A stretch of DNA of 64,000 bases from positions 186,001 through 250,000 of the forward strand of contig CAVPNJ010000002.1 of NCBI GenBank assembly GCA_963706785.1, read 5' to 3'. This document shows, one piece after another, positions 9,040-18,488 of this stretch (within the stretch, counting starts at the first letter, position 1; each line of letters begins with the position of its first letter). Made by a program: the position numbers and the translations under genes. The stretch is from Pollutimonas sp963706785. GTDB taxonomy: Bacteria > Pseudomonadota > Gammaproteobacteria > Burkholderiales > Burkholderiaceae_B. Under the pieces are notes generated by a model, which was given only the letters and a program-made list of their open reading frames with translations, searched no databases and had not been told where the DNA came from.

Positions 9040-10317
9040 ATGAAAAGAATTTTGCTGTCTTCTTTGCTGCTTTCACTTTTGGCAGCTTGCGGTACCGTTC
9101 CACCATCTCCCGAAACAGAAACGACAGCTCCCGTAAATATTGCCGAGCAACCACTGCGCGTGCCGCCCCTCGACTCTCTGCGTGATACGACTCCCCGTGC
9201 TTTGGCGGGCAAATTCCAGAAGGCGTCCTGGACGGCACTGCCCGGATGGCGTAGCGACGACCTGAATCATGTCTGGAAAGCCTTTATCAACAACTGCAAA
9301 GGCCTTATGCGGCCGGTCTCGGGCTCTTTAGCCATGCAAGCCCGCGCGACCCCCGTGGCATGGCAGCCGGTCTGTGCCGCAGCAGTCCAGTCTGGGCTTA
9401 CTGCCGATACTGCCAGCCAGGCAGCCGTTCGCCAGTTTTTTGAGGGACAGCTTCAGCCCTGGCGCCTGCTGGACGGCGCCGGTAAGCCAGCGCAAAATAC
9501 CGTTACCGGTTACTACGAGCCTTTGGTCCGTGCGTCGCGTAAGCGGCAAGGCGATTATCAGTGGCCTTTATACGCAGCCCCGGGTGATTTGCTTACCATA
9601 GAACTTGGGGCCGTTTATCCCGAACTCGCCGGTAAACGGGTGCGCGGCAAACTGGCTGGCAAGCGCGTCATACCTTACGATACCCGTGCCGAAATCGCAG
9701 CCTCGGCACACCGACAGCCGCCTGCCATTGTATGGGTGAACGATCCTGTCGAAGCTTTTTTCCTGCAAATTCAGGGATCGGGGCGGGCATTGCTCGATAA
9801 CGGAGAAACTATACGGCTGGCATATGCCGATCATAATGGGCGTCCGTATGCCTCGATAGGGCAGTGGCTGGCCAAACAAGGCGAACTGCCTTTGGCCCAG
9901 ACTTCGATGCAAAATATCAAGGAATGGGCCAGGCGCAATCCTGGACGCGTCCAGGAAATGCTCAATGCTAACCCTGCAATGGTGTTCTTCAACGAAGAGC
10001 CCGTGACCGATCCAGAGTTGGGTCCCAAGGGCGCTTATGGTATCCCCCTGATCGGTCAGCGGTCGATTGCCATCGATACCAGTTTTGTCCCCTTGGGTAC
10101 GCCGGTATTCCTCTCGACCGACTATCCAGCTTCCAGCACGGCACTTGACCGCCTTGTCTTCGCCCAGGATACCGGCGCAGCCATCAAGGGAGCCGCCCGG
10201 ACCGACTTCTACTGGGGCTTCGGCGACGAGGCGGGCGCCCTTGCCGGACGCATGAAACAACGTGGCGAGATGTGGTTGTTATGGCCTAAACAGGCGGGAG
10301 TTCCTTCTGCAAGATGA
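9040..10317 (+). CDS. mltA: Membrane-bound lytic murein transglycosylase A (lipoprotein)
   Basis: Cleaves peptidoglycan glycan strands to 1,6-anhydro products at the outer membrane. It starts with a lipoprotein signal peptide whose lipobox is LAAC (lipidated Cys17). The MltA/3D core shows VTGYYEPLVRASRKR, FFLQIQGSGRALLDNGETIRLAY, NPAMVFFNEEP, LIGQRSIAIDTSFVPLGTPVFL, and the catalytic-region LVFAQDTGAAIKGAARTDFYWGFG. At 425 residues it is of normal size. Its stop overlaps the next gene by 4 bp. Confidence 0.96.
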   Translation: MKRILLSSLLLSLLAACGTVPPSPETETTAPVNIAEQPLRVPPLDSLRDTTPRALAGKFQKASWTALPGWRSDDLNHVWKAFINNCKGLMRPVSGSLAMQARATPVAWQPVCAAAVQSGLTADTASQAAVRQFFEGQLQPWRLLDGAGKPAQNTVTGYYEPLVRASRKRQGDYQWPLYAAPGDLLTIELGAVYPELAGKRVRGKLAGKRVIPYDTRAEIAASAHRQPPAIVWVNDPVEAFFLQIQGSGRALLDNGETIRLAYADHNGRPYASIGQWLAKQGELPLAQTSMQNIKEWARRNPGRVQEMLNANPAMVFFNEEPVTDPELGPKGAYGIPLIGQRSIAIDTSFVPLGTPVFLSTDYPASSTALDRLVFAQDTGAAIKGAARTDFYWGFGDEAGALAGRMKQRGEMWLLWPKQAGVPSAR

Positions 10318-11486
10318 GTAAAGATTCCATAATTGTTTGCGGTAGCGGCATTGCCGGTCTGGCCGCCACGTTAGGCTTGGCCAAGGCAGGCTTCGATGTC
10401 GCGCTCGTCGGACCACATGTGACGCAGGCAGTCAGCGAATCCGATGTCTATTGCCCACGGGTATATGCCATTTCATCGGCCAGCCAGGCTTTTCTAGCCA
10501 GGCTGGGGGTATGGAAAATGATGGATTCCCGTCGTCTCACGCCGGTAGAGACGATGGAGATCTATGGCGATGCCAGCGGAACGCTTACTTTGCACGCATG
10601 GCAGGCAGCCCAGACCGCCCTTGCGTGGATTGTTGAATCCAGCGAAATCGAACGCGCGCTGCAACAGGCCGTCCAAATATATGGCGTTACGTGGCATCCT
10701 GAAAAATTTCAGAGTCTCGAATCGAATATGGTGTTCACCGATAGCGGTCGTGCAATGAAAGCCGATTTGCTCGTGGGCGCCGACGGTGCACAGTCGCCGG
10801 TGAGGTCGGCGGCGGGCATACAGTACCACTCTAAACCCTATGGCGATATGGGCTTGGTAGTGCATCTTAATGCCGAGTTGCCGCATCAGGGCGTCGCGTT
10901 GCAGTGGTTTACCGGAGACTCGATCCTGGCGCTGTTGCCTTTGCCGGATACCGCTGACGGACACCAGGTTTCCATGGTGTGGTCCATGCCGGAATCAATG
11001 GCAAAAGAGCACATGGCCATGCCCGAGATTCAGCGCAATAGCGCGCTTGAAGTCCGGCTGAAAGCGGCTACTGGCGGACGCCTTGGGCGGCTTAAGGTGC
11101 GCAGTCCGGCTTTTGCTTTCCCTCTGTTCCTCGAGCATAGCGACATGGTTGCCCCTGGTGTCGCACTTGTCAGCGACGCCGCTCACCGCGTGCATCCGCT
11201 TGCGGGTCAGGGTCTTAATCTTGGTCTGGCCGATGTGGAAGAGTTATTGCGCGTTCTTACTGATAAAGAACCTTACCGAAAGGCGGGAGACCTTCGGGTA
11301 CTGCATCGTTATCGGCGGGCCAGAGTCGAACCCATCATGGCTATGCGCATGGCTACCGATGGTTTGCATCGCTTGTTTTCCGCCCATGCGGCACCCGTAG
11401 TCTGGGCTCGTAATATTGGTATGCAGTGCGCCGATCACCTGCCGTTTATCAAGCGTTTTCTTATCGGGGGCGCTTCGGGCCAATAA
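10314..11486 (+). CDS. UbiH/UbiF-type FAD monooxygenase
   Basis: An aromatic-ring hydroxylase-like flavoprotein, probably in ubiquinone synthesis. The FAD-binding GxGxxG is GSGIAGLAATLGLAKAG (about residues 11-27), the middle DG motif is LLVGADGAQSPVR and the second FAD motif is VALVSDAAHRVHPLAGQGLNLGLADVEEL. These are UbiH/COQ6 hallmarks. The exact ring position hydroxylated cannot be told from sequence. It overlaps the end of mltA by 4 bp and lies before dsbC, a common order in Alcaligenaceae. Confidence 0.87.
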   Translation: MSKDSIIVCGSGIAGLAATLGLAKAGFDVALVGPHVTQAVSESDVYCPRVYAISSASQAFLARLGVWKMMDSRRLTPVETMEIYGDASGTLTLHAWQAAQTALAWIVESSEIERALQQAVQIYGVTWHPEKFQSLESNMVFTDSGRAMKADLLVGADGAQSPVRSAAGIQYHSKPYGDMGLVVHLNAELPHQGVALQWFTGDSILALLPLPDTADGHQVSMVWSMPESMAKEHMAMPEIQRNSALEVRLKAATGGRLGRLKVRSPAFAFPLFLEHSDMVAPGVALVSDAAHRVHPLAGQGLNLGLADVEELLRVLTDKEPYRKAGDLRVLHRYRRARVEPIMAMRMATDGLHRLFSAHAAPVVWARNIGMQCADHLPFIKRFLIGGASGQ

Positions 11487-11573
11487 GGTAAGTGCGGTAT
11501 TAGCTTTCTACACCGTTATCGGGTCCGCTTGCACCCAGCGTTTAGCCCCAATCGAATTCAAACAGGAGCAGTT

Positions 11574-12341
11574 ATGCGTTTTTTTCTTCAAGGTTTGCTG
11601 GCGACGGTCGTGCTTGCCAGTCTTCCTTTTATAAACGCCGCGGGACAGGCGCAGGTACTGTCAACGCGGGGAAGCGATGTAGTCCCTTCGGGGAAAGTAT
11701 TGACTACCGAGAGCATACGCAAGGGCTTTGCTGAACGCTTTCCCGGGGTCGATATTACTGATGTTCGTCCCACCCCGTTCCCGGACCTCTTTGAAGTCCA
11801 GATCGGTATGGACTTGTTGTATACCGACGCCAAGGTGGACTATATATTGCAGGGCTCTTTGGTCAATGCCAAAACGCGCGAAGATCTGACGGCGCAGCGC
11901 TTGGAGAAACTGTCGCAAGTGTCGTTCGATTCGTTACCGCTGGAACTGGCCATCAAGCAGGTAAAGGGCGATGGTAAACGCAAGATGGCGGTGTTCGAGG
12001 ATCCCAATTGCGGGTATTGCAAACGTCTGCACCAAACTTTGGGGCAAGTTGACAATACCACGGTGTACACCTTTCTGTTCCCCATCCTATCGCCCGATTC
12101 GGAAGTGAAGGCGCGCAATATCTGGTGTGCAAAAGACCAGGCTGCAACATGGCGCGCGTGGATGCTCGAGGGCAAAACGCCGCCCGAAGCCCAGTGTGAG
12201 ACCCCGGTGGAAACCGTGCTGGCTCTTGGCAGGAAAATGATGGTTCAGGGCACTCCGGCAATCGTGTTCGCCGATAGCAGTCGCGTCAATGGGGCATTAC
12301 CGTTGGCCGACCTTAAGAAAAAACTCGATGCCTTGAATTAG
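11574..12341 (+). CDS. dsbC: Thiol:disulfide interchange protein DsbC
   Basis: Periplasmic disulfide isomerase. The start is placed at the ATG behind ACAGGAGCAG; an upstream in-frame ATG at 11529 would give an unlikely extension. The first 26 residues form a signal peptide ending near AAGQAQ. An N-terminal dimerisation domain is followed by a thioredoxin fold with the redox site CGYC (146-149) in FEDPNCGYCKRL, the partner WCAKDQ and the cis-Pro loop GTPAIVF. 255 residues, the normal size. Confidence 0.95.
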   Translation: MRFFLQGLLATVVLASLPFINAAGQAQVLSTRGSDVVPSGKVLTTESIRKGFAERFPGVDITDVRPTPFPDLFEVQIGMDLLYTDAKVDYILQGSLVNAKTREDLTAQRLEKLSQVSFDSLPLELAIKQVKGDGKRKMAVFEDPNCGYCKRLHQTLGQVDNTTVYTFLFPILSPDSEVKARNIWCAKDQAATWRAWMLEGKTPPEAQCETPVETVLALGRKMMVQGTPAIVFADSSRVNGALPLADLKKKLDALN

Positions 12342-12381
12342 TGCCCGCCGCTTTCGTCTTGGCGCTTACCGCCTTGCCCCT

Positions 12382-13287
12382 ATGAACCTTGCCCGATTCG
12401 ACCTTGTAACGCTCTTACTGTTCATCGCTGTAGCGCGCCAGGGGAGCATATCGGCAGGGGCCCGGCATTCTAATATGGCGGTGGGCGCTGCCAGTAAACG
12501 TATCTCCGATGTCGAGGCGGCGCTGGGCACCTCTTTACTGTATCGCCATGCCACCGGAGTCGAACTGACCGAGGCAGGTCAGGCCTTTTTGCATCATTCT
12601 CTGCGTGTGGTGCAGGAAATGGAGCACATGGCAAACGCCTTGTCCGATTATGCCTTTGGTGTGAAAGGGCATGTCCGTCTGGCGGCGAATACTTCCGCGA
12701 TCACCCAATTTCTTGCCGATGACCTGGCCGCATTCATGCGTGCTCACCCGGCAATCCGTATCAGCATGATCGAAGAGAACAGCAGGCGTATCGTCAAGGC
12801 CGTCCTCGATAATCAGGCCGATCTGGGTATTTTTGCTGACCGCACGCCTTGCGGCGGGCTGATTACCTCGCATTACCGCTACGACGATCTGGTCCTGATG
12901 GTGCCTCCCAATCATCCGCTGGCGATTTATCAGCAAATTAGTTTCGCCGACACGCTGAATTACGATTACATTGGGTTGTCGGAAAAAACCTCGCTTGCCA
13001 TGCGCCTAAAAGACGAAAGCGAACGCCTGGGTAAACCGCTGAAGCTGCGGATTCAGGTCCGAGGTTTTGATTCTATTTGCCGCATGGCCGTTGCCACGCA
13101 GTGTATTGGGATTTTGCCCCGGCTGGCGGCGGCGCCCCATGCGCGTTCAATGCAATTTACGCTGATTCCGCTGACCGACAGCTGGGCGCGTCGCAAGCTC
13201 TTGATCGGCATAAGGGATGCGGATTCCCTTAACGCGGCTGCCAAACTACTTCTTGACCATCTGCAGCGACAGCCATCCCACGTCTGA
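12382..13287 (+). CDS. LysR family transcriptional regulator
   Basis: A 301-residue LysR-type regulator. The N-terminal winged helix-turn-helix is clear (LLLFIAVARQGSISAGARHSNMAVGAASKRISDVEAALGTSLLYRHATGVELTEAG), followed by a substrate-binding-like effector domain (about 90-295). It precedes a CoA-transferase, a lyase and a Bug protein in the same direction and probably controls them; the effector is unknown. Unlike many LysR regulators it is not divergent from its presumed targets. Confidence 0.92.
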   Translation: MNLARFDLVTLLLFIAVARQGSISAGARHSNMAVGAASKRISDVEAALGTSLLYRHATGVELTEAGQAFLHHSLRVVQEMEHMANALSDYAFGVKGHVRLAANTSAITQFLADDLAAFMRAHPAIRISMIEENSRRIVKAVLDNQADLGIFADRTPCGGLITSHYRYDDLVLMVPPNHPLAIYQQISFADTLNYDYIGLSEKTSLAMRLKDESERLGKPLKLRIQVRGFDSICRMAVATQCIGILPRLAAAPHARSMQFTLIPLTDSWARRKLLIGIRDADSLNAAAKLLLDHLQRQPSHV

Positions 13288-13411
13288 AGCATCGGCTTGT
13301 CGGCAAGACCCTTCGTGTTCCGTGATACCTGGCTTGCCGCAATAGTCATGGCGTCTGTCGCCCCTAGGGTGGCATACTCGGAGCGAACTGAGTCATGCTG
13401 AAGGATAGTTT

Positions 13412-14608
13412 ATGTCGCATCAAATTCTTGCCGGGATCCGGGTCCTGGAACTTGGCCAATTAATTGCAGGCCCCTTTGCTGCCAAGACTTTGGCTGATTT
13501 CGGGGCCCGCGTCATCAAGGTTGAGCCACCCGGTCAGGGCGATCCGCTGCGCAAATGGCGGATGCTTCATGAAGGTACTTCAGTCTGGTGGGAGGCCCAG
13601 TCGCGCAGTAAAGAATCAGTATGCATCGATTTGCGGCAGTCGGAAGGCCAGGATTTGGTGCGAACGCTGGCTGCGCAAGCTGATGTGCTGATCGAAAACT
13701 TCCGGCCTGGCACCATGGAAAAGTGGGGGCTATCGTGGGAAACACTGCATCAACTTAATCCTCGGCTAATTATGCTGCGTGTGTCGGGCTATGGGCAAAC
13801 CGGACCGAAACGCCTGGAGCCCGGCTTTGCGGCAATTGCCGAAGCTATGGGAGGATTGCGTTATCTTAACGGCGAGCCTAACCGTGCGCCGGTACGCGCC
13901 GGACTATCTTTGGGCGATACGATTGCCGGACTGCACGGAGCCATCGGTGTGCTGCTGGCCCTGTATCAGCGAGACGCTCGCGGAGGCGAAGGGCAGGTCA
14001 TCGATACATCGCTGTACGAAAGCATTTTCAACCTGACCGAAAGCTTGCTTCCGGAGTACTCGGTGTTCGGCGCCGTACGTGAACCCGCAGGCGCATCGTT
14101 GCCGGGTATTGCGCCGTCCAGCGCCTACCAATGCGCCGGTGGCGTCTTTGTACTGATCGCCGGCAACGGAGATGGCATCTTCCAGCGATTTATGCGCCGT
14201 ATTGGGCGTGACGACCTTGCTGACAATCCCGATCTGGCGCATAACGATGGCCGCGTAGCTCACGTTCAAATGATAGACGCCGCCATCAGCGAATGGACAT
14301 CCAGCCGTGATATCGAAAGCGTGTTGGAAGCCATGAAGGAAGCCGACGTGCCATCAGGTCGTATCTACAACGTGCGGGATATCGCTGAAGACCCTCACTA
14401 TAAAGCGCGTAACGCTATTTCCCGCGTCCGAAGCGCAAGCGGCATTGACGTCGATATGCCTGGAGTTGTCCCGTTGCTATCGAAGAACCCAGGAGCCATC
14501 CAGCACCGTGCGCCCCAGCTTGGCGAACATACCGCGTCCGTGCTCGAAGAGGTCGGGCTGGACCCGTCCCACTTGGAAATATTAGGTAAAAAAGGAGTCA
14601 TAGCATGA
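13412..14608 (+). CDS. CaiB/BaiF family CoA-transferase
   Basis: A class III CoA-transferase of 398 residues that moves CoA between carboxylic acids. Typical text: GIRVLELGQLIAGPFAAKTLADFGARVIKVEPPGQGDPLRKWR, SVCIDLRQSEGQDLVRTLAAQADVLIENFRPGTMEKWGL, LIMLRVSGYGQTGP and the catalytic Asp in VIDTSLYESIFNL. Its stop overlaps the lyase start (ATGA), so the pair probably activates and then cleaves one acyl-CoA. A succinyl-CoA-dependent substrate in the itaconate, glutarate or leucine class is possible, but not provable here. Confidence 0.93.
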   Translation: MSHQILAGIRVLELGQLIAGPFAAKTLADFGARVIKVEPPGQGDPLRKWRMLHEGTSVWWEAQSRSKESVCIDLRQSEGQDLVRTLAAQADVLIENFRPGTMEKWGLSWETLHQLNPRLIMLRVSGYGQTGPKRLEPGFAAIAEAMGGLRYLNGEPNRAPVRAGLSLGDTIAGLHGAIGVLLALYQRDARGGEGQVIDTSLYESIFNLTESLLPEYSVFGAVREPAGASLPGIAPSSAYQCAGGVFVLIAGNGDGIFQRFMRRIGRDDLADNPDLAHNDGRVAHVQMIDAAISEWTSSRDIESVLEAMKEADVPSGRIYNVRDIAEDPHYKARNAISRVRSASGIDVDMPGVVPLLSKNPGAIQHRAPQLGEHTASVLEEVGLDPSHLEILGKKGVIA

Positions 14609-15541
14609 AACGTGGCGCAGAAAAAATTGAAATCAATGAAGTTGCGCCGCGTGACGGTTTGCAAATCGAGGCCGCGCAGGTGCCTACCGACGCCAAAGTC
14701 GATTTCGTCGATGCCCTGTCGGCCTGCGGATTTGCGCGCATCGAAGTAAGCAGTTTTACTTCTCCCAAGGCCATCCCGGCGCTGGCTGATGCAGAAGCGG
14801 TCATGCAGCGCATCGTACGAGTACCGGGCGTGATTTATACCGCTCTTGTCCCCAACCTGCGAGGTTTACAGCGGGCCTTGGAGTCAGGCGTAGACGAACT
14901 GAATCTAGTGATGTCGGTCAGCGAAACGCACAACCGCGCAAACCTCCGCATGAGTCGCGCAGCCTCGCAGGAGCAGTTGCTGGCAATCATCGAGCGGGCC
15001 GATAAAGTGGGGGCGCCATGTAACGTGTCACTCTCGACGGTATTCGGCTGCCCCTTCGAGGGCGACATTGCTGTCGATGAGGTCATGCGTCTGGCGTCAG
15101 CGTTTGTCCGCGCAGGAGCTCAAGGAATTACATTGTGCGACACCACTGGCATGGCCTATCCGAACCAGGTCGCGTCGCTTTGCGAGCAGGTGTTGCATGG
15201 CCTGCCCGAAGCTGGCTTGACCATACATCTGCATAACACGCGCGGCATGGCGCTGGCCAATGCCGTTGCAGCGTGGCAAAGCGGTGTCACAAGATTCGAC
15301 GCGGCTGCGGGAGGCCTTGGCGGCTGTCCCTATGCGCCCGGGGCCAGCGGCAACGTCAATACTGAAGAGCTGGTACACATGTTTCAGTGCATGGGGGTGG
15401 CGACCGGTGTTTCGCTGGATCGGCTGCTAGCTGTTGTTTCGACCTTGCCGCAATTGGTACAGCGCGACTTCACGCCCGTACTGCTTGCGGCAGGTCCCCG
15501 CCTTGAAATTGCACCCCGCCCCTGCAGGAATCGATTTCTGA
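14605..15541 (+). CDS. HMG-CoA lyase-family acyl-CoA lyase, frameshifted at the 3' end
   Basis: A TIM-barrel lyase of the hydroxymethylglutaryl-CoA lyase family. Seen are EVAPRDGLQ (12-20), the metal-binding HLHNTRGMALANA and the GLGGCPYAPGASGNVNTEELV loop with the catalytic Cys. As printed, the ORF runs to 15612 with an uncharacteristic Arg/Pro-rich tail. Removing one C from the CCCC at 15496-15499 gives AGPALKLHPAPAGIDF and a stop at 15541, which matches the usual end of the family. The true substrate may be citramalyl-CoA or another 3-hydroxy-3-methyl acyl-CoA; with the overlapping CoA-transferase it makes a two-step module. Confidence 0.88.
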
Positions 15542-15595
15542 CCGGCCGGCGCCCGCGCTCGCCAAGCTGTTTTTTGTTTAACCGAGGAGACTGCT

Positions 15596-16591
15596 TTGAT
15601 ACATACCAATAAATTAAAACGACCCCTGGCCGCAATGGCCTGTGCAATTGGCCTTGCCGTGTATGTTGCGCCGGCTTCGGCACAAGAGGGGGCATACCCA
15701 AACCGTCCCATCAAGCTGATCGTATCGGCAGCCCCAGGCGGGACTACTGATATCACTGCTCGCATGATTGCAGATCCGCTTGGCAAGGCATTGGGCCAAA
15801 GCGTGGTGGTCGAGAACCGTCCAGGCGGTGCAGGCAGCATTGCAGCGCAAATGGTCACCCGCTCGAAGTCCGACGGCTACACCTTGCTTTTGCAGTACTC
15901 GGGCTACCAAGTCATCACGCCTTTGATTACCCCCAACTTGAGCTGGGATCCGGTTAAAGATTTCACGCCGATTGCTAATGTCTTGTCGGCGCCCCAAGTG
16001 CTTGTTGTGCGTTCCAACTTGCCTTTCACGACTCTTAAGCAGCTTGTCGACGCCGACAAAAAGGACCCCGGCAAGCTGAATTATGCGTCGTCGGGGGTCG
16101 GATCGCTGCAACAAGTGTCGACCGAGCTACTCAATCAGATGGCCGGAACGCGTTTGATGCATATTCCTTACAACGGAACGGGTCCGGCAATGAATGATCT
16201 ATTAGGGGGCTCGGTAGACATGACCATGACGACCCCTCCGCCGCTATTGCCGCATATTGCAGCAGGCAAGCTGACGCCGTTGGTGGTGACTGGAAAAAAT
16301 CGCCTGCCTACATTGCCTAACGTGCCCACCGCGGCCGAAGCTGGTTACCCCGATCTGCTCGTTTCATCATGGTTCGCCATCTATGCGCCAGCCGGCGTTC
16401 CCTCCGATATCGTGAACAAGCTGGCCAACGAAGTAGAAACAATCATGAAGACTCCGGCCTTCCGCGAAAAGGCACAGGCCTTGGGTGCAGAAGCGCAATT
16501 CATGGGGCCAGCCGAATTGGGCGACTATACGAAGCAAGAGCTGAAACGCTGGGATAAGGTAGTGAAGACAGCAAAAATCAGCGTGCAATAG
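15596..16591 (+). CDS. Bug/TctC family periplasmic solute-binding protein
   Basis: A tripartite tricarboxylate transporter (TTT) receptor of 331 residues. The signal peptide ends near VAPASAQ; the mature protein starts with YPNRPIKLIVSAAPGGTTDITARMIADPLGKALGQSVVVENRPGGAG, the Bug signature. No TctA/TctB membrane subunits are adjacent, as is common in Alcaligenaceae, where orphan Bug genes are abundant. It probably binds the acid degraded by the upstream enzymes. Confidence 0.95.
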   Translation: MIHTNKLKRPLAAMACAIGLAVYVAPASAQEGAYPNRPIKLIVSAAPGGTTDITARMIADPLGKALGQSVVVENRPGGAGSIAAQMVTRSKSDGYTLLLQYSGYQVITPLITPNLSWDPVKDFTPIANVLSAPQVLVVRSNLPFTTLKQLVDADKKDPGKLNYASSGVGSLQQVSTELLNQMAGTRLMHIPYNGTGPAMNDLLGGSVDMTMTTPPPLLPHIAAGKLTPLVVTGKNRLPTLPNVPTAAEAGYPDLLVSSWFAIYAPAGVPSDIVNKLANEVETIMKTPAFREKAQALGAEAQFMGPAELGDYTKQELKRWDKVVKTAKISVQ

Positions 16592-16607
16592 GGCCGCTAC
16601 TGGTAGA

Positions 16608-16643
16608 AACAGTCAAGGCGCGAATTTCGCGCCTTGACTGTTT
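16608..16643 (+). terminator. Strong intrinsic terminator, nearly symmetric
   Basis: The inverted repeat AACAGTCAAGGCGCGAA / TTCGCGCCTTGACTGTT with a single T between the arms is followed by TTATT on the plus strand and has TTCT on the other side. It closes the CoA-transferase/lyase/Bug transcript and may also act for the minus-strand gene at 16675. Confidence 0.85.
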
Positions 16644-16674
16644 ATTGCCGCAACGATCGTTGCAGGCGAGTGGG

Positions 16675-17010
16675 TCAACGGTGGTGACGGTGGTGCCGTC
16701 GTTTATCTCGCTCGCGGTAGTGACGTTGCTGTACATAACGGCGGTCCGAGCGCTGGTACTTGCCGCTGCGACTCCATTTCTGGTGCCGCCGGTCTTCGGT
16801 CAGCACATTGCCCAATATGCCGCCGGCTGCCGCGCTCCCTATCGTCAGTAGTGGATCCCCTTGCGACAATACGGCCCCCGCCGCGGCGCCTAAACCGGCT
16901 CCCAAAAGCGTATTGCTTGTCTTTCTGTCGGCTGCCGTAGCAGGTCCCGATGCAGCGATGGCCAAAATGCCGATAACTGCCAGTCGGGAAATGTTGCGAC
17001 GTAGATTCAT
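16675..17010 (-). CDS. Small exported glycine-zipper protein
   Basis: A 111-residue protein with a signal peptide (about 1-30, ending SGPATAADRK), a glycine-zipper segment (LLGAGLGAAAGAVLSQGDPLLTIGSAAAGGILGNVL) and a very basic Arg/His/Tyr-rich tail. This resembles glycine-zipper 2TM (Rick_17kDa/OsmB-like) envelope proteins, whose function is mostly unknown. The ATG at 17010 was chosen because it gives a clean signal peptide. Confidence 0.75.
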   Translation of the reverse strand: MNLRRNISRLAVIGILAIAASGPATAADRKTSNTLLGAGLGAAAGAVLSQGDPLLTIGSAAAGGILGNVLTEDRRHQKWSRSGKYQRSDRRYVQQRHYRERDKRRHHRHHR

Positions 17011-17270
17011 ATTGATGCTCCAGTCCTGCGAATAATGTAGATACAGCGTACTGGGTCCAACGATCACCCGCAAGCGCGCGGGCCCGCTTTGCAATACGTT
17101 GAAGTAAATGGCGTATTACTGGCGTGACAGGTTACGTATCTGTATCGAACTGGTACAACACAGCGATGTGTTGAGTCGGCAAAGCCATGATCGTGGTCGT
17201 GTGGAAATCGGGCGTTATTATGCTACCGTCATTTTTCTGTGGTCATTTCGACCCTTTTTCATCTTAATCA

Positions 17271-18488
17271 ATGTTTTCTCGTTCCATAGTGGTGATAGGT
17301 GGTGGTCCGGCTGGACTCATGGCCGCCGAGACGCTTGCAAAAGTCGGGGTACGCGTCGATGTCTACGATGCGATGCCTTCTGTAGGCCGGAAATTTCTGC
17401 TCGCTGGCCGCGGTGGACTGAATTTGACCCACAGCGAACCGGGCGATGCGTTCAGATCCCGGTATGGTTCGAAGGCCCCGCAGGTCTCGACATGGCTCAA
17501 TCGGTTCGATGCTTCGGCCTTGCGACGATGGGCCGATGAACTGGGCGTAGAAACCTTTGTCGGTTCATCTGGCCGTGTGTTCCCTAAAGAGATGAAGGCC
17601 GCGCCCTTGCTCAGAGCATGGTTGCAAAGGCTGCGCGTTTGCGGTGTAACGGTACACGCGCGCCACGTCTGGCGAGGCTGGACTGAAGAGGGCGCATTGC
17701 GTTTCGACTCGCCGCAAGGTCAAGTAAGTCGCAATGCAGATGCTGTGGTCCTGGCTTTGGGCGGAGCAAGCTGGGCGCGGCTTGGTTCGGATGGCGCCTG
17801 GCAGGATCTGCTTAAGACAAAAGGCGTGTCGGTAGCCCCGTTGCTGCCAGCCAATTGCGGCTTTGTGACTGACTGGAGCCCTTATTTTGCGGAACGATTT
17901 GCTGGCCAACCGCTTAAATCCATTGCCATGGGACCACAAGGCGAGCCGCTCATGCGTCTGGGTGAATGCATGGTGACTGCTGATGGACTGGAGGGCGGGC
18001 TAGTTTACGCATGGTCCGCGGATTTGCGTAATGCGCTATTAGCAAAAGGCGAGGCGATTGCGTATATCGATTTGCTGCCCGGACGCGACCTCGTACAGGT
18101 TGCCGCCCAAGTGGCATGGCCACGCGGTTCGCGCTCGTGGTCCAGTCATTTGAATAGCCGGTTGGGTTTGCATGGAGTCAAGGCGGCATTGTTGCGTGAG
18201 TGCCTGCCAAAGTCGGTTTTCGATACTCCGCAAATACTGGCTGAGTCGATCAAACGCTTGCCGGTACGCCTTCGTGGCATGCGGCCTTTGGACGAAGCCA
18301 TAAGCACCGCCGGTGGCGTGCAGTTCGAAAACATGGACGAAAATTCCATGTTACGTACTCTTCCTGGCGTATTCTGCGCTGGCGAAATGCTCGATTGGGA
18401 GGCTCCGACCGGCGGCTACTTGCTTACCGCATGCTTTGCAAGTGGGCGGGCGGCTGGCGAGGGCGTATTGCGCTGGCTGGCAGTTTAA
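17271..18488 (+). CDS. HI0933/BaiN-like NAD(P)/FAD-dependent flavoprotein
   Basis: A 405-residue flavoprotein. The N-terminal dinucleotide motif is VVIGGGPAGLMAAETLAKVG, followed by the family signature GRKFLLAGRGGLNLTHSEP and RVFPKEMKAAPLLRAWL; the end has PGVFCAGEMLDWEAPTGGYLLTACFASGRAAGEG. This is the HI0933-like family (TIGR03862-type); members are uncharacterised oxidoreductases. It converges on the FUSC gene, overlapping its stop by 4 bp. Confidence 0.88.
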   Translation: MFSRSIVVIGGGPAGLMAAETLAKVGVRVDVYDAMPSVGRKFLLAGRGGLNLTHSEPGDAFRSRYGSKAPQVSTWLNRFDASALRRWADELGVETFVGSSGRVFPKEMKAAPLLRAWLQRLRVCGVTVHARHVWRGWTEEGALRFDSPQGQVSRNADAVVLALGGASWARLGSDGAWQDLLKTKGVSVAPLLPANCGFVTDWSPYFAERFAGQPLKSIAMGPQGEPLMRLGECMVTADGLEGGLVYAWSADLRNALLAKGEAIAYIDLLPGRDLVQVAAQVAWPRGSRSWSSHLNSRLGLHGVKAALLRECLPKSVFDTPQILAESIKRLPVRLRGMRPLDEAISTAGGVQFENMDENSMLRTLPGVFCAGEMLDWEAPTGGYLLTACFASGRAAGEGVLRWLAV

